Source: Humulus lupulus (Eukaryota > Streptophyta > Magnoliopsida > Rosales > Cannabaceae). Taken from it: a stretch of 64,000 nucleotides of DNA. How positions within the stretch are numbered: position 1 is the stretch's first letter; every line of letters begins with the position of its first letter. Positions 20,771 to 31,414 of the stretch are shown piece by piece. The notes below the pieces were generated by a model, which saw nothing but the letters and a program-made list of their open reading frames with translations, was not told the origin of the DNA and made no database searches. Both the position numbers and the translations under genes were made by a program. The stretch covers positions 100,279,868 to 100,343,867 of the forward strand of contig NC_084797.1 in assembly GCF_963169125.1 (NCBI RefSeq), in the 5' to 3' direction.

Positions 20771-21648
20771 TGTTATCCAGATTTCCGGATAGCGTGCCTT
20801 CGGGAAGCAGAATTATCACAGTCCTTCACGGAGGGTGACCAGGGGTCGCGGATGGACAGGAAGGCTTCGCCTCTCCCGTTCAGTGTCTAGCACACGCTTT
20901 CAAGCAGCCGTAACCCGGAGGTTAGTCGATTCTCCCGGACTCCCGAAGGGATATCCTTCAGGGAAGATCCTTCCAGGAGAAGCTCTTCAGGTTATCCTCG
21001 CAGATACGGTTCCGTGCTTCGCACGGAAGAAGACCAATTGGTCGAGTCACGGAGGAGGCATAGTTGGGATGATATTCACCTGACACAGGATCCCGCCTGA
21101 CACGCCTGACAGGTCAAGGCCGCACACATCCCAGCACGCCTAAGGGTACCTTTTCGCCTACTGTTCCGCTGACTGCCTGGAAGTGACGGTTGCCTTTTGC
21201 TATTTCCCATACTTTCATGTAATTATACCTGCATAGAGTCTTGTAGCCATGCTACTACAGTAATTGTATCCCCTATTTATGGCTGGTGTAATTAAGACTA
21301 AGGGGACGGAGTAAAAATCCTAATAAAAAACCCTAGCTATAAAGACCCCCTCATTTTACGATAGGGGGGACGGCCAACAAATCACATAGCAAGAACTCTG
21401 CTAAAATCTCTCTAGCTTCATCTTCTCCAAGAGAACCCGAGAGAAACACTGTGAGGTTGCGAGGTTCTTGTACACCATCTGTTTAACTATAATTCTCTAC
21501 AAGTATAATAACATCGACTCGTGGACTAGGGCTTGTTAACGCCTGAACCACGTAAAAACACTGTTTGTTTATTTACATTTCTGCACTTCTACAGTTCTTA
21601 TCTTTTTATTATTCCGTTCTTATCCGTTTCCGAAAAACTCGGTAAACA
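20771..21648 (+). mobile_element. Solo LTR, 878 bp
   Basis: It runs TGTTATCCAG ... CTCGGTAAACA and is flanked by ATAAG on both sides (20766-20770 and 21649-21653). The first part is GC-rich and the last part has CTATAAAGACC (possible TATA) at about 21338. Ending and style resemble Tat-type LTRs, but no internal region is present, so it is a solo LTR left by recombination. Orientation is undetermined. Confidence 0.85.
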
Positions 21649-21811
21649 ATAAGAGTTTTAAATGGAACATAGTTAGAGCAAACCAATGCATAGAAAAAAC
21701 AGATCTTCGAAAAAACTAAAACTATTCAACCGCATCATTGTACTACTATTACTAACCACAACAAACCAACATGGGGAGACAATTAGAGGAGCTAAACTGG
21801 TGCTAATCTAA

Positions 21812-22216
21812 TTATATCACACTCAAAGGATCCTCCCCTTTCTCTGGTTGTTTCCCCTCCAGTGGGTGTTGAGGTATGTCAATCTCGGTCAACTCTAACA
21901 TCTCATCGATGTGCTCCTCCAAATCTCTTATTGTCTTGCTTGAATCTTGCATAAATTGAGCACAATGGTACAAGAAGTCTATTAGTTGGAGGGTTTCCTC
22001 CCTTACCTGGGACCCTAAATTGTTGGCCTCATAAAGTAAGTGAATATGTTTTTGTAGAATGGATTCAAGTCTAATGTAGTTAGTACGACCATTCAAGGCA
22101 GCAGTACGCAGTCTAGGGCTACGCGAAGGCCTTCACAGAGTGTTCCTCCCAATAGAAGGATGAGGAGAATGGGTAGGACTGCCCTCAAAAGGATTAGAAG
22201 GGCTATTGGGATCCAT
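21812..22216 (-). pseudogene. Hypothetical 134-codon ORF with one internal stop
   Basis: From ATG at 22216 the frame reads MDPNSPSNPFEG, has a TGA at codon 28 (22133-22135), then continues open to the stop at 21812. The body is helical and heptad-like (LQLIDFLYHCAQFMQD, IRDLEEHIDEMLELTE). Without the TGA, which could be a single C-to-T change of CGA, it would be a small soluble coiled-coil protein. No family is recognised. It lies outside any LTR element, in the same region and strand as two other coiled-coil frames (23448-23750 and 24264-24446). Confidence 0.4.
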
Positions 22217-22424
22217 ATTTAAACGAAGGAAATGTTTTGGTTATCTGAATAAGTAAATCAGTAACGAGGTTTAGGGTAAAAAAAGAACGTAATAGTGCCT
22301 CCTTATATATAGTGAGGTAGAGTAGCTTTTATTTTTTAAGGCATGCTACTTGTTCTAAGCTTAATTTTATTTAAAATAAATTTTACAAAGTTAATACCTC
22401 TTCACAAAAAATACCATACAGTGT

Positions 22425-22920
22425 AATAATTGGAAATATCTTCCATAGATATGGATACATTAATCATGACACGAAGTATGATAGTTCCCATAAAGTTACA
22501 GGAAAACAAAATAGTGCGACGCTCTAAGAATCTCTCAATACATGGCATGACATGACACATTTTCTTAAAGATATATTAAAATAAACAACAAATTATTTAT
22601 TAAAAACATATTTAATTAATACCATATCTTGTAAAGAAGGCAAATATCTTCCATAAATATGCCTACATTGATCTTGATAAGATTGTCATGTTTCCCGTAA
22701 CAGTGCGGGAAAACATATATGTTGTGCGTTTCAACACGCTCTCAATACATTGTTATAAGAGAAGTTTTGTAAGGGTATATTAAATTAAAAATTAAATTTT
22801 TTAATTATAAAATATATAAATAATGTCATATCCCGTAATAAGGGGACATATCTTTCATAGATATGAAAATTCTAATATTGACATGACGTTCGACATAAGA
22901 TGTTAGAGAACATTTTCCAA
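22425..22920. repeat. Degenerate tandem repeat, about 210-bp period
   Basis: The phrase ATATCTTCCATAgATATG recurs at about 22436, 22647 and (as ATATCTTTCATAGATATG) 22849. It is followed each time by an ACATTGAT/ACATTAAT word, a TCCCGTAA- or TCCCATAA-like word and an AT-rich tail ending in CATATC..GTAA. Three units are visible with many substitutions. There is no coding potential. Confidence 0.6.
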
Positions 22921-23447
22921 TAGTTATTAAAAAAACCATTAAGTAATTTTGACATTGTTGTACTAAAGACAATAAAAGTAGAGAATGTCAGTGTGATATT
23001 TTGAAAAGTAAATACAAAAACCCCATTTAAGATAATTCATGAAGATCGAACTAGATTATACAATAATTGACTAAACATATAATGGTTCCCTATCCATTTC
23101 TTAAATTGGGTTTAATTTTAGCTTCATTGAGATTATTCGGGTGATATCTTAGTGAAATTAAACATTAAATTCTTTAAAAAAATGCTTTGTTTCTTAAAAA
23201 ATGTTCGCCATTTATACTACTACTTCAATTATAAATTAAATTTCAAATTTGTGGTAATGACTTCAATAACGATTAATAACAAAATACAATAAAACCCAAA
23301 ACAAATGTACAAAAAATAGAGAAAGGTAAAGAAGATCATACATATAGTGTGCTTAGACAGTTTCTCTGTACATCAACCCACAAGTACATTTGAAAATATA
23401 TTAAGAACACATGATTTTTGCGTGGATTTGTAAAAGTTAAACAAAAC

Positions 23448-23750
23448 CTAATAACTAAGTGAACATACACTGTAAATCTTCCCCGTACATTTTGAAATTG
23501 TTTTTTGAAGATTAGTAATGTCATCTCCTAATGACTTCCCATTCTTTTTTAGAACGTCGAGTAGTTTCTTCTGGATGCTTAGTTGTGTCTTTAAGTCCAT
23601 GACTACCTGGTTGGCCTCCTCCAGTATACTCCGACAGGTACAATTTTTTCCCAGCGTGACGGGCAAATCATTGGTCATTGCTTGGCAACTATCATAGATG
23701 ATCCACAACATTTGTGGTATTAACTCTTTGGTGAATGGATAATATGACAT
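23448..23750 (-). CDS. Hypothetical coiled-coil ORF or exon
   Basis: 100 codons from ATG at 23750: an N-terminal segment (PFTKELIPQMLWIIYDSCQ) followed by amphipathic helices (EEANQVVMDLKTQL, KKLLDVLKKNG, DDITNLQKTI). A good donor-like GTATGT sits close to the end (about 23465), so this may be an exon rather than a full gene. Not recognised. Composition and strand match the frames at 21812-22216 and 24264-24446, which suggests a local family or one fragmented gene. Confidence 0.35.
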   Translation of the reverse strand: MSYYPFTKELIPQMLWIIYDSCQAMTNDLPVTLGKNCTCRSILEEANQVVMDLKTQLSIQKKLLDVLKKNGKSLGDDITNLQKTISKCTGKIYSVCSLSY

Positions 23751-24263
23751 TTGTAAAATAGTAAAAAAAAATTTGAATATAGCATCGGATATGTTTGTTA
23801 ATAAGCATCCTCAGAGAAGACCATGTCCATTTATAAGAAAAAATTGGAACAACCACTTTGATGAAAATCTTAAAGTTTATTAAGATTGGACGTAGCATAC
23901 TTAATTTAATTAGTATGTGACAAAATTATATAAAGTACAATAGATGAGGACAGAGCAATTAAATGAATAAGATTCTTGAAATCCACTTATTTGAAGCCAT
24001 TGGTTTTTAATTGTACTAAAGTAAATATACAATTGAAAATATATTAATAATTATGATCGAACATGCATTTTCGAAAGAGTAATTGTGAACTAAAGTATAA
24101 TGCTATAAGAGAAAAATACAACGCAGAATATCATTAAAAAAAGAACTAAAGAAGATTAACCTTAATCTCCTTAAAAAAATTCCATTAAAGAAAAAAAAAT
24201 GAAATCCAACATAAATTGATTACGAAATTAGAACCTCTTGTTCTTGAACAAAACCAAAAAGTA

Positions 24264-24446
24264 TCAGGTAGAAGTACTACCTCCACCTAAAAGTGCAGCG
24301 CATGCTTTCTTCAAGTTTTTAGCCAGAAAATCCACTTTCTTTTCTTGCCTTTCAATGGCCTTGCATAATACTTTGGTGTCTTCCTGAACTTCTTCAACCT
24401 TTTTCATAAGTTTATCACTCAACGCAGCTGTATTTTTTAAATTGTG
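24264..24446 (-). pseudogene. C-terminal coiled-coil frame truncated by an LTR
   Basis: The open frame LSDKLMKKVEEVQEDTKVL, then IERQEKKVDFLAKNLKKAC and GGGSTST, ends at TGA 24264-24266. On its upstream side it is cut by the chromovirus LTR at about 24446. It looks like the tail of a coiled-coil protein. The partner N-terminal part is not found on the other side of the insertion in this window. Confidence 0.4.
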
Positions 24447-26720
24447 TCAGACTTGCTAATCAAGTCATTTGGTCATAAACGTGTAACTAAGGTTAATGTC
24501 AAGGGTTAAGGTTAAAAATTTTGGTCAAAGGAACTGTTGAATTTTATTTCAAAAGTTTCATGCATACATGGGATCCCAAAATATTACAAACAAACGTTTA
24601 AAAGGGTGTATATACATCAAAAGTTACACTCGGCCGACCTAAGCGGCAAAATTAGGGCTACAACCTTAGTTCCTCTGAGATATCCTCGGTCGTGGTGGAC
24701 GAGCAGCCACATATGTACACGTTACCACCGAAGCTCTCCAACTCATGGCTGGTAAAGCTTTCCTTTCCCCTTACCTACACCATAAAGCACCCGTGAGCTA
24801 AGGCTCAGCAACAAAACTTAAACATGTGCATAAACAGGAAGTATAAATCTCCAGATACTTATTTGGTATGTCCAGTAGTATTAACCTGCTCATACAGACA
24901 TACAATTACAAATAAATAGTCATCGGACCATTCTGGGATCGCTGCCCTGAGTAGTTGACCATAGAGTCAACCATGGGGCCCTATGCCCTAGCTATGTGAC
25001 CATAAAGTCACCTGGGGCCCTCGTCCTTAGCTATGGGTAACTAGCCGGGGAGCTAGCCAAACACCTTTGGTTTTCCAACGACCATAAGGTCGGGCAACGT
25101 AATAGTACATTACTAATTTAGGCCTAAGCCTTTCGACCAATGCGCAATTCGCTATTGCCGTCCTTGACTAATAAGTCAAGCACTGATCCAGGTATTCGAA
25201 TATCAATACTGAAACAGATATGGATAGGCAAACCTCAACAAGACAAACATGCTTACATATTAATCACATGATATCATCAAGTAATTGTAATCATAGTAAT
25301 AATCATGCTAATTTAATGAGACCACGCACTAGCCACGCAAACCATGCGAACAGTCATGAAACACTTAAGCAAGTAAGAATATTCAAGTGTGTTTAACCAA
25401 TAAGTGAAATGATAACTTAAACATAAACGTTCTCAGGGGCCCAAGCCCTAATCATAATTATTATTAATAGTCGAGTCAAGCCCTGATCACAAATAACACG
25501 TATTGGGTGCATTTTTCTTACCTTAAGTCCGAGTACAGCGTAAAATAAGAACGACCCTCGACCACGATCCCGGTTCTGAGCCCCTAGCGATAACCTAGTC
25601 ACAACCATAATATATTATTCCATAAAAAATGAGGAAATAAAGGCTTCTGGACCGAGTCCTGGCATGTGGGACCTTGAACTCTACTAAATCGGGTAGTAGG
25701 ATCGATCCCAAGCCCTAAGAAAAAGATTCCCGTCACTAAAAGCTCATCATGGCAAAAACAGCCCAGGCAGGTCACAACCTGCCCTTGAGGGTCACGGCGC
25801 ACCCCTTAAGTTAGAGGCCCTCCTCCCCTAATAATGGACACAGGCCACGACCTACCCTTGAGGGTCGCGGCGCGCCTCTCAAACAAAAGCCCCCAAGGGC
25901 CCTGGGTTGGTTGGGTCACGACCCCTCAAGAACAGGGCCACGACTTGGCCCTGCGAACTCAGATTTCCTCCATTTTTATCAGCCAAATCCAACCAAAACT
26001 ATCCCAATTTCACCCTAAAACAACAATTCAATCCATTTAACAGTTTTAATATCTTCCCAACAACAAAACCAAACTAGAACCTAGATGTAAAACTCATCAA
26101 AACTCCAAATTCAATACTTGAGCTTTAAGGCTCAAGAACACTTCAAGAACAACCAACCAAAACAAAAAAATCTATGGAAATCAAGGTCCAAAGCTTACCT
26201 CAACTATGATTAAAGTCTGCCTAGCTATAGCTAATCCAATCCCAAGCTTAAGCCTTCAATCTCTCAAGCTTCAGCCAACAATTTCCCCTTGATTCTCAAA
26301 GAATTCCCCTTAAAAGAGTTGAGAGAAAAACATAGAGATGGAGAGAGAAACAGTGAGTCGGTTTGAGTGTGTGAGGCGTTTTGTTTCCTTGGGCTTAAAT
26401 GACTTAAGCTAATCCCAAGGCTCGGGGTACCAAAATCATCCCTGAGGGCAAAATGGTCAAAATTCCTAGTATTCCCTCCTAAACTCACTAACTCAAAATA
26501 TATCATCAATTATTCATTCACATTACCTGATTACCCGATTTAACGCTAAATACCTAAAAGACCCCTTCACTCGCCCCAAGTTGGGTATTGGGTCTCATTG
26601 TGACTTTCCTGCTAACTTGATCCCTAGGATCATCTCGTGTCAAGTAACCCAAATAAACCCACATAATAATGTGGTCTCTCACATGTATCACATATATGCA
26701 CCCATAACAGTTATGCCCAT

Positions 26721-29700
26721 TGTAGCGTCCCAAATATGTTAATAAGGCTTAGGGCCTTGATTAGTGTGCTTGGAGGGCAATAATTGATTTAATTACGTTA
26801 ATATGTGAATTTGATGATTATGTGATTGGAAATGCATGTTTAGGTGAATTAAATATGCATGTGGGCCCCATTTGGCTATTAGGGGCATATTTGTAATTTT
26901 AGCCCGTTGAGGGCATAAATGCAATATTTGTGTATATTTTGATTGATACCACTCGTGAGTGGTGATGTATTTGTGATGCACGATCCGAGATAGTCCTAGA
27001 GAGAAGTTTAGCTAGAAAGTCACAACAGAGTCAAATACCCAGCTCGAGAGGAGCCTAGGGGTATTTTGGGAACGTAATATGTGTTCGGGATTTATTGAGT
27101 AATGGGTAGTAATTTAGCAATGATTTATACATGTCAGATTAAACAGGGATTTAAAGAAATGTTTGGGGACTTAACAGGAGGTAGAAAATGACTGAATTGC
27201 CCTTGGTGGTACTTGAGGACTTAGATTAACTTAAGGGGCAATTTAGAATTTTTGGCAAATGGATATATTCTTAGTGGCTGGAGAAAACACTGAAACTAAG
27301 AAAAGAACAAGTCAGAAGCTCTCAAGTCTCTCTCTCTCTCTCCTTCGAAGGGGAAGGTATACACAAACAGACTTTTGTGTTGTAATGGAAGCAGCAAGAG
27401 CATAACTAATTAACTTGTCAGCAAAGACTCAGCCTACCTTATAAGAATCAAACACACTGTTTCATAAAGGTGATTATAATATTTGAAAATCCCATCTGCT
27501 AATTTATTTTAATAAGTTAGCAAATATTTTTATTGAGAAAGAATCCAACCATAATTATCTGATGCCACAGTTCACTTGGAGCTTAGGAACATGAGATTTG
27601 ACATATTTTGATCAACAACATATAAAAGTAGTGCATATTACAAGTTGTGGGGTAAGTTGTCTGAGAATTACTCTCTTTGTTTTTCTTATCTCTTCTGAAT
27701 GTTTGTTTTATCAGGCAAACTCAATAATTGTGAAAAATGTACAGAACTGGTCAAAAACTTGAATAGGTTGTCTAGATTTGCAAATGTCCTGTCATATATG
27801 GATTATAGTATTGAAAAGGATGCTTTCTTATTTTCTCATGCTTTTTCTTTGTAGTTTCCTGATGTAGTAGCACCCAAATAAAGGCTAACCAAACCTGTTA
27901 TCATCTAGGGACTTGCCTGATAATAATTTAGTTGTACAAGATAAAGAGAAAGTGGATTCAAATGTATAAGAAATAATTCATATAATAAGAAAAGGAATTA
28001 TCACATTAATATATATATATATTTTCCTTTTAAGCGTGTATTTTTTATTTTTATTTTTTACATGTCATATATTTTATAATTCTTAAATGTCTGATTCAGT
28101 CCATTCGGATCTCTCCTTCAGCTCCTTATGGTGCTTGGTGTTTGAGGAATTTTTGAAGAATTCTAGGCCATAGATTCAAGAATTCAAGGCTGGAACTTGG
28201 GAGGCTAGAAGCTTGGAACTCATGGAATTAGTTCAGAGGTTTAATTAAGAACAGAGGTAAGACTTTTACTTGATCATTAAGATTGAATTTTGCTGGTTTT
28301 ATTAAGATCTCAATCTTGCATGAGGTTTGGTCTGGTTAGCTGTATTTGATTTGAATTTTAGTGTTAGTGAGGATTAGGGAGCTATTCTTAGGTGGATGTG
28401 ATTCCTAGGTTGTGTAGACAAGTTATCCAGATTCAATGATGAGTTTAAGTGATGTTTGAATTATGAGAATTGGGGTTTAGGCTTGAAGAAAACGCAGGAA
28501 GAATGGTGATTTTTTGGGTTTGGAGGCTCGAGTCGCGGCCCTGTTCTTCAAGCATCACAGCCCGTGTGTGTCGAAGAGGATGATAGCCTCTGTCTGCCCA
28601 GGCGTGCCGCGGCCCAAGGATTGGAGCTCTATAGCCCGTGTCCTTCAACAAAGAGGCATTTTGCCTCTTACTTGAGTGCGTTGCGGCCCTTAAGGGGCTA
28701 GGCTGCGGCTCAAATTCAAAATAATGGTTGTTTGAAGGATTTTGCTCAGGAACCCTCGGGAAGGATTTTACCACCCGATTTGGTAGAATCCAAGGTCCCG
28801 GAGGCTAGAATTATATTCCAAAGTTGTTTATTGGATTAGAGCTTAATGGATGGTTATTATGAATGCGTTATAACTAGGTTTCAGCGAGGCTCGGGTTAGA
28901 GGACTGTGCTCGGGATGTGCGGTGCAGAGGAAGCTAGGGACACAGGTAAGAGAACTGTTGTACCTGTAGAGCAGGGTGTGGCGCTATTGTTTGTATTGCA
29001 GGGCCTGGCCTTATTAATTGGATTGCAGGGTGTAGCCCTATTGTTTATGTTGAGTATATGTTTAAATATTTGTTGATATTATGCTATGTAGTGCATATTT
29101 GTGAAGTAACGACGAAGGCGGGGAATGGTGAAGGCCGATAATGGTAGGAAGCCGAGTACGGCAAGGGGCCGGGAATGGCATTGAGCACGCGGAGTGCAGA
29201 GCCGAGTACGGCAAGGGGCCGGGAACGGCGTTGAGCACACGGAGTGCAAGCCATTAGGGCAAGACCCTCCTAGGATGCTGGAGTCATCCTCTTGGTGAAG
29301 ACCGCGAACCCAGGGCCTGGTAAAGCGCCTAGGATGGCATGGCCGCTATGTGTTTAGCCTGTTGGTTGTTTTGTTATATGTTGTTGATAGATATGCATAT
29401 GTTATTTGTTTTGTGTCGAGTTTTCTCGATGGGCTTTGACTCACGGGTGCTCTATGGTGTAAGTAAGGGCAAGGGAAAGGTCGACCTACCATGAGTACGG
29501 AGAGCGTGGAGCGATGGGTACATGTTTGGCCTGGCTGGCTGGCACTGTCGGGGTTATTTTTGGGAAAATGTTATGTATTGACCTGAATTTGTCCCCTAGT
29601 CAACCCTAAATGTATTTTGATCTGTAAATATTTTCTAAACAATATTTTGGGATCCCAAACGTTTAATTTTTAATATTTTCAATGAATGACCACGTTTTTA

Positions 29701-29826
29701 TATTTAATGTCTTTAAATGACCTTCAACACAGTTTAGCTACACTTTTAACCTAAAACCTCGATTAAAGAGTGATTGGCACGTTTTAAACTCACTTAGTAA
29801 TGATTTTAAGGAAGTATGGCATTACA
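26721..29826 (+). mobile_element. Solo chromovirus LTR with internal foreign insert
   Basis: It runs TGTAGCGTCCC ... TATGGCATTACA. CCCAT precedes it (26716-26720) and follows it (29827-29831), a perfect 5-bp target duplication inside the reverse-oriented LTR of Tekay-2. It belongs to the same broad family as 4295 but in plus orientation. At 27347-28110 it contains DNA that the related LTRs lack. Confidence 0.92.
27347..28110 (+). other. Captured gene fragment with splice sites
   Basis: 764 bp bounded by a 9-bp repeat CTCTCCTTC (27338-27346 and 28111-28119). Inside are TGGG/GTAAGTTG (donor 27652), TTTTATCAG (acceptor 27714), AATAG/GTTGTC (possible donor 27767) and TTCTTTGTAG (acceptor 27854). 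The first splice joins a frame YYKLWG to KLNNCEKCTELVKNL. The second leads to a few codons and a stop. No terminal inverted repeats are seen, so a Mutator-type carrier is only suggested by the 9-bp duplication. The source gene is not recognised. Confidence 0.45.
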
Positions 29827-30031
29827 CCCATAACAAGCCAAATTATGAAAATTTCCCTTCTAATAAGAAGCTGGCACACATGCATACTTAATATCCTTAA
29901 ACATGCATAACTAGTTATATTATCATATAACTCACATAATCACAATCAAATAAAAATATAATTCCATATATTTCCATCCTGGCCCCCTAATCAAGGCCTT
30001 AAGCCTTATTAGATAATTCTGTGTCATTACA

Positions 30032-31414
30032 ACTATCCCCTCCTTATAGAAATTTCTTCCTCAAAATTTTACCTAAACAGCTCGGGATACCGAGTCTGCA
30101 TATCTGCTTCCAGCTCCCAGGTCACTTCCTCGACCTTACTGTTCCTCGATAATACCTTAACTAAAGGTATAGTCTTGTTCCTCAAGACCTTGTCCTTCCT
30201 GTCTAAAATCTGAACTGGTTGCTCTTCATAGGACAAGTCTGCCTCCAGTTCCAGATCCTCATAACTCAGTACCTGAGTTCCATCTGACACATACTTCCTC
30301 AGCATGGAAATATGGAATACATTATGCACACTAGACGGTGCACGGGGTAAGGCCAACCTATAGGCCACCCGATCGATCCTCTCCAGGATCTCAAATGGTC
30401 TAACAAACCTAGGGCTTAGCTTGCCCTTCTTCCCGAACATCTTCACCCCTCTTAGAGGTGAAACCCTAAGGAAGACATAGTCTCCTACCTGGAACTCCAC
30501 GTTCCTCCGCCTTGGGTCTGAATAGCTTTTCTGTCTACTCTGACACCCGAGCATCTAAGCTCTAATCTTCTCAATAGCCTCAGTGGTCCTCTGAACTTCT
30601 CCAGGACCTAAGTATTTCCTCTCACCCATCTCATCCTAGTGAATGAGCAATCTGCACTTCCTATCATACAAAATCTCATAAGGTGCTACTCCAATGGTAG
30701 ACTGGTAGCTATTATTATAGGAAAATTCTACCAGAGGCAAATATTTACTCCAGGACCCTTCAAAGTCCAATAGACATGCTCTCAGCATGTCCTCTAACAT
30801 TTATAGTCCTCTCAGACTGACCATCGGTCTGAGGATGATAAGTTGTACTGAACTTCAGTTGTGTACCCATCGCCCTCTGTAAGCTTCCCCAAAACTTGGA
30901 AATAAAGATAGGGTCCCTATCAGACACGATAGACCTCGGAGTCCCATGAAGGTGAACTATCTCTCTCACATAGAGATCTGCATATTGGTCAACTGTGGAA
31001 TTCATCCTCATTGGTAGAAAATGAGTTGATTTCGTATATCGATCCATAATGACCGAAATAGAATCATGCTGGCCCACCTTCCTGGGCAACCCTAACACGA
31101 AATCCATCGTGATATCCTCCCACTTCCACTCTGGGATATCTAGAGGCTGTAACATCCCTGCTGGCCTCTGATGCTCAGTCGTGACTTGCTGACAGGCCAT
31201 GCACTTTTCCACATACTCAGTCCCGTCCATCTTCATCCTAGGCCACCAATATAAAACTTTCAGATCCTGGTACATCTTCATGGTGCCCGGACCTAAGATT
31301 CATACATAATCTCCCATCTGATCTCGGTGTCCATCGAAATGCATATCCGATCCTTGTATCTCAACAAGCCCATGCTTGACACCGTATAGTCCTTAGCTAC
31401 TCTGGCTAGGACGT
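30032..31414 (-). pseudogene. Tekay-2 integrase with chromodomain
   Basis: 30760-31281 reads [29 protein letters not shown] (zinc-binding Cys pair), [10 protein letters not shown] (first Asp), IVSDRDPIF (second Asp) and DGQSERTI (Glu): an intact DDE triad. A frameshift near 30760 is followed by 30069-30554 with VGDYVFLRVSPLRG, PFEILERIDRVAYRLALP and a C-terminal chromodomain-like stretch (VQILDRKDKVLRNKTI, VEEVTWELE) ending PELFR. The chromodomain assigns it to the chromoviruses. At its 5' side it is cut by the solo LTR starting at 31415. Confidence 0.9.

Larger units (their letters stand above)
24446..30031 (-). repeat. 3' LTR of Tekay-2, split by a solo LTR
   Basis: The left part (24446-26720) has GACTTGCTAATCAAGTCATT, GGGATCCCAA (24570), the conserved TTACCTACACC block (about 24771) and a GC-rich patch with GGTCACGGCGC and GGTCGCGGCGC words (25770-25950). 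The right part (29827-30031) ends at ...GTGTCATTACA next to ACTATCCCCTCC, the complement of a purine tract. Confidence 0.85.

Noticed and set aside
27347..28110. Calling the insert a Mutator transposon
   Set aside because: No terminal inverted repeats could be found and the 9-bp repeat lies in a CT-rich tract.
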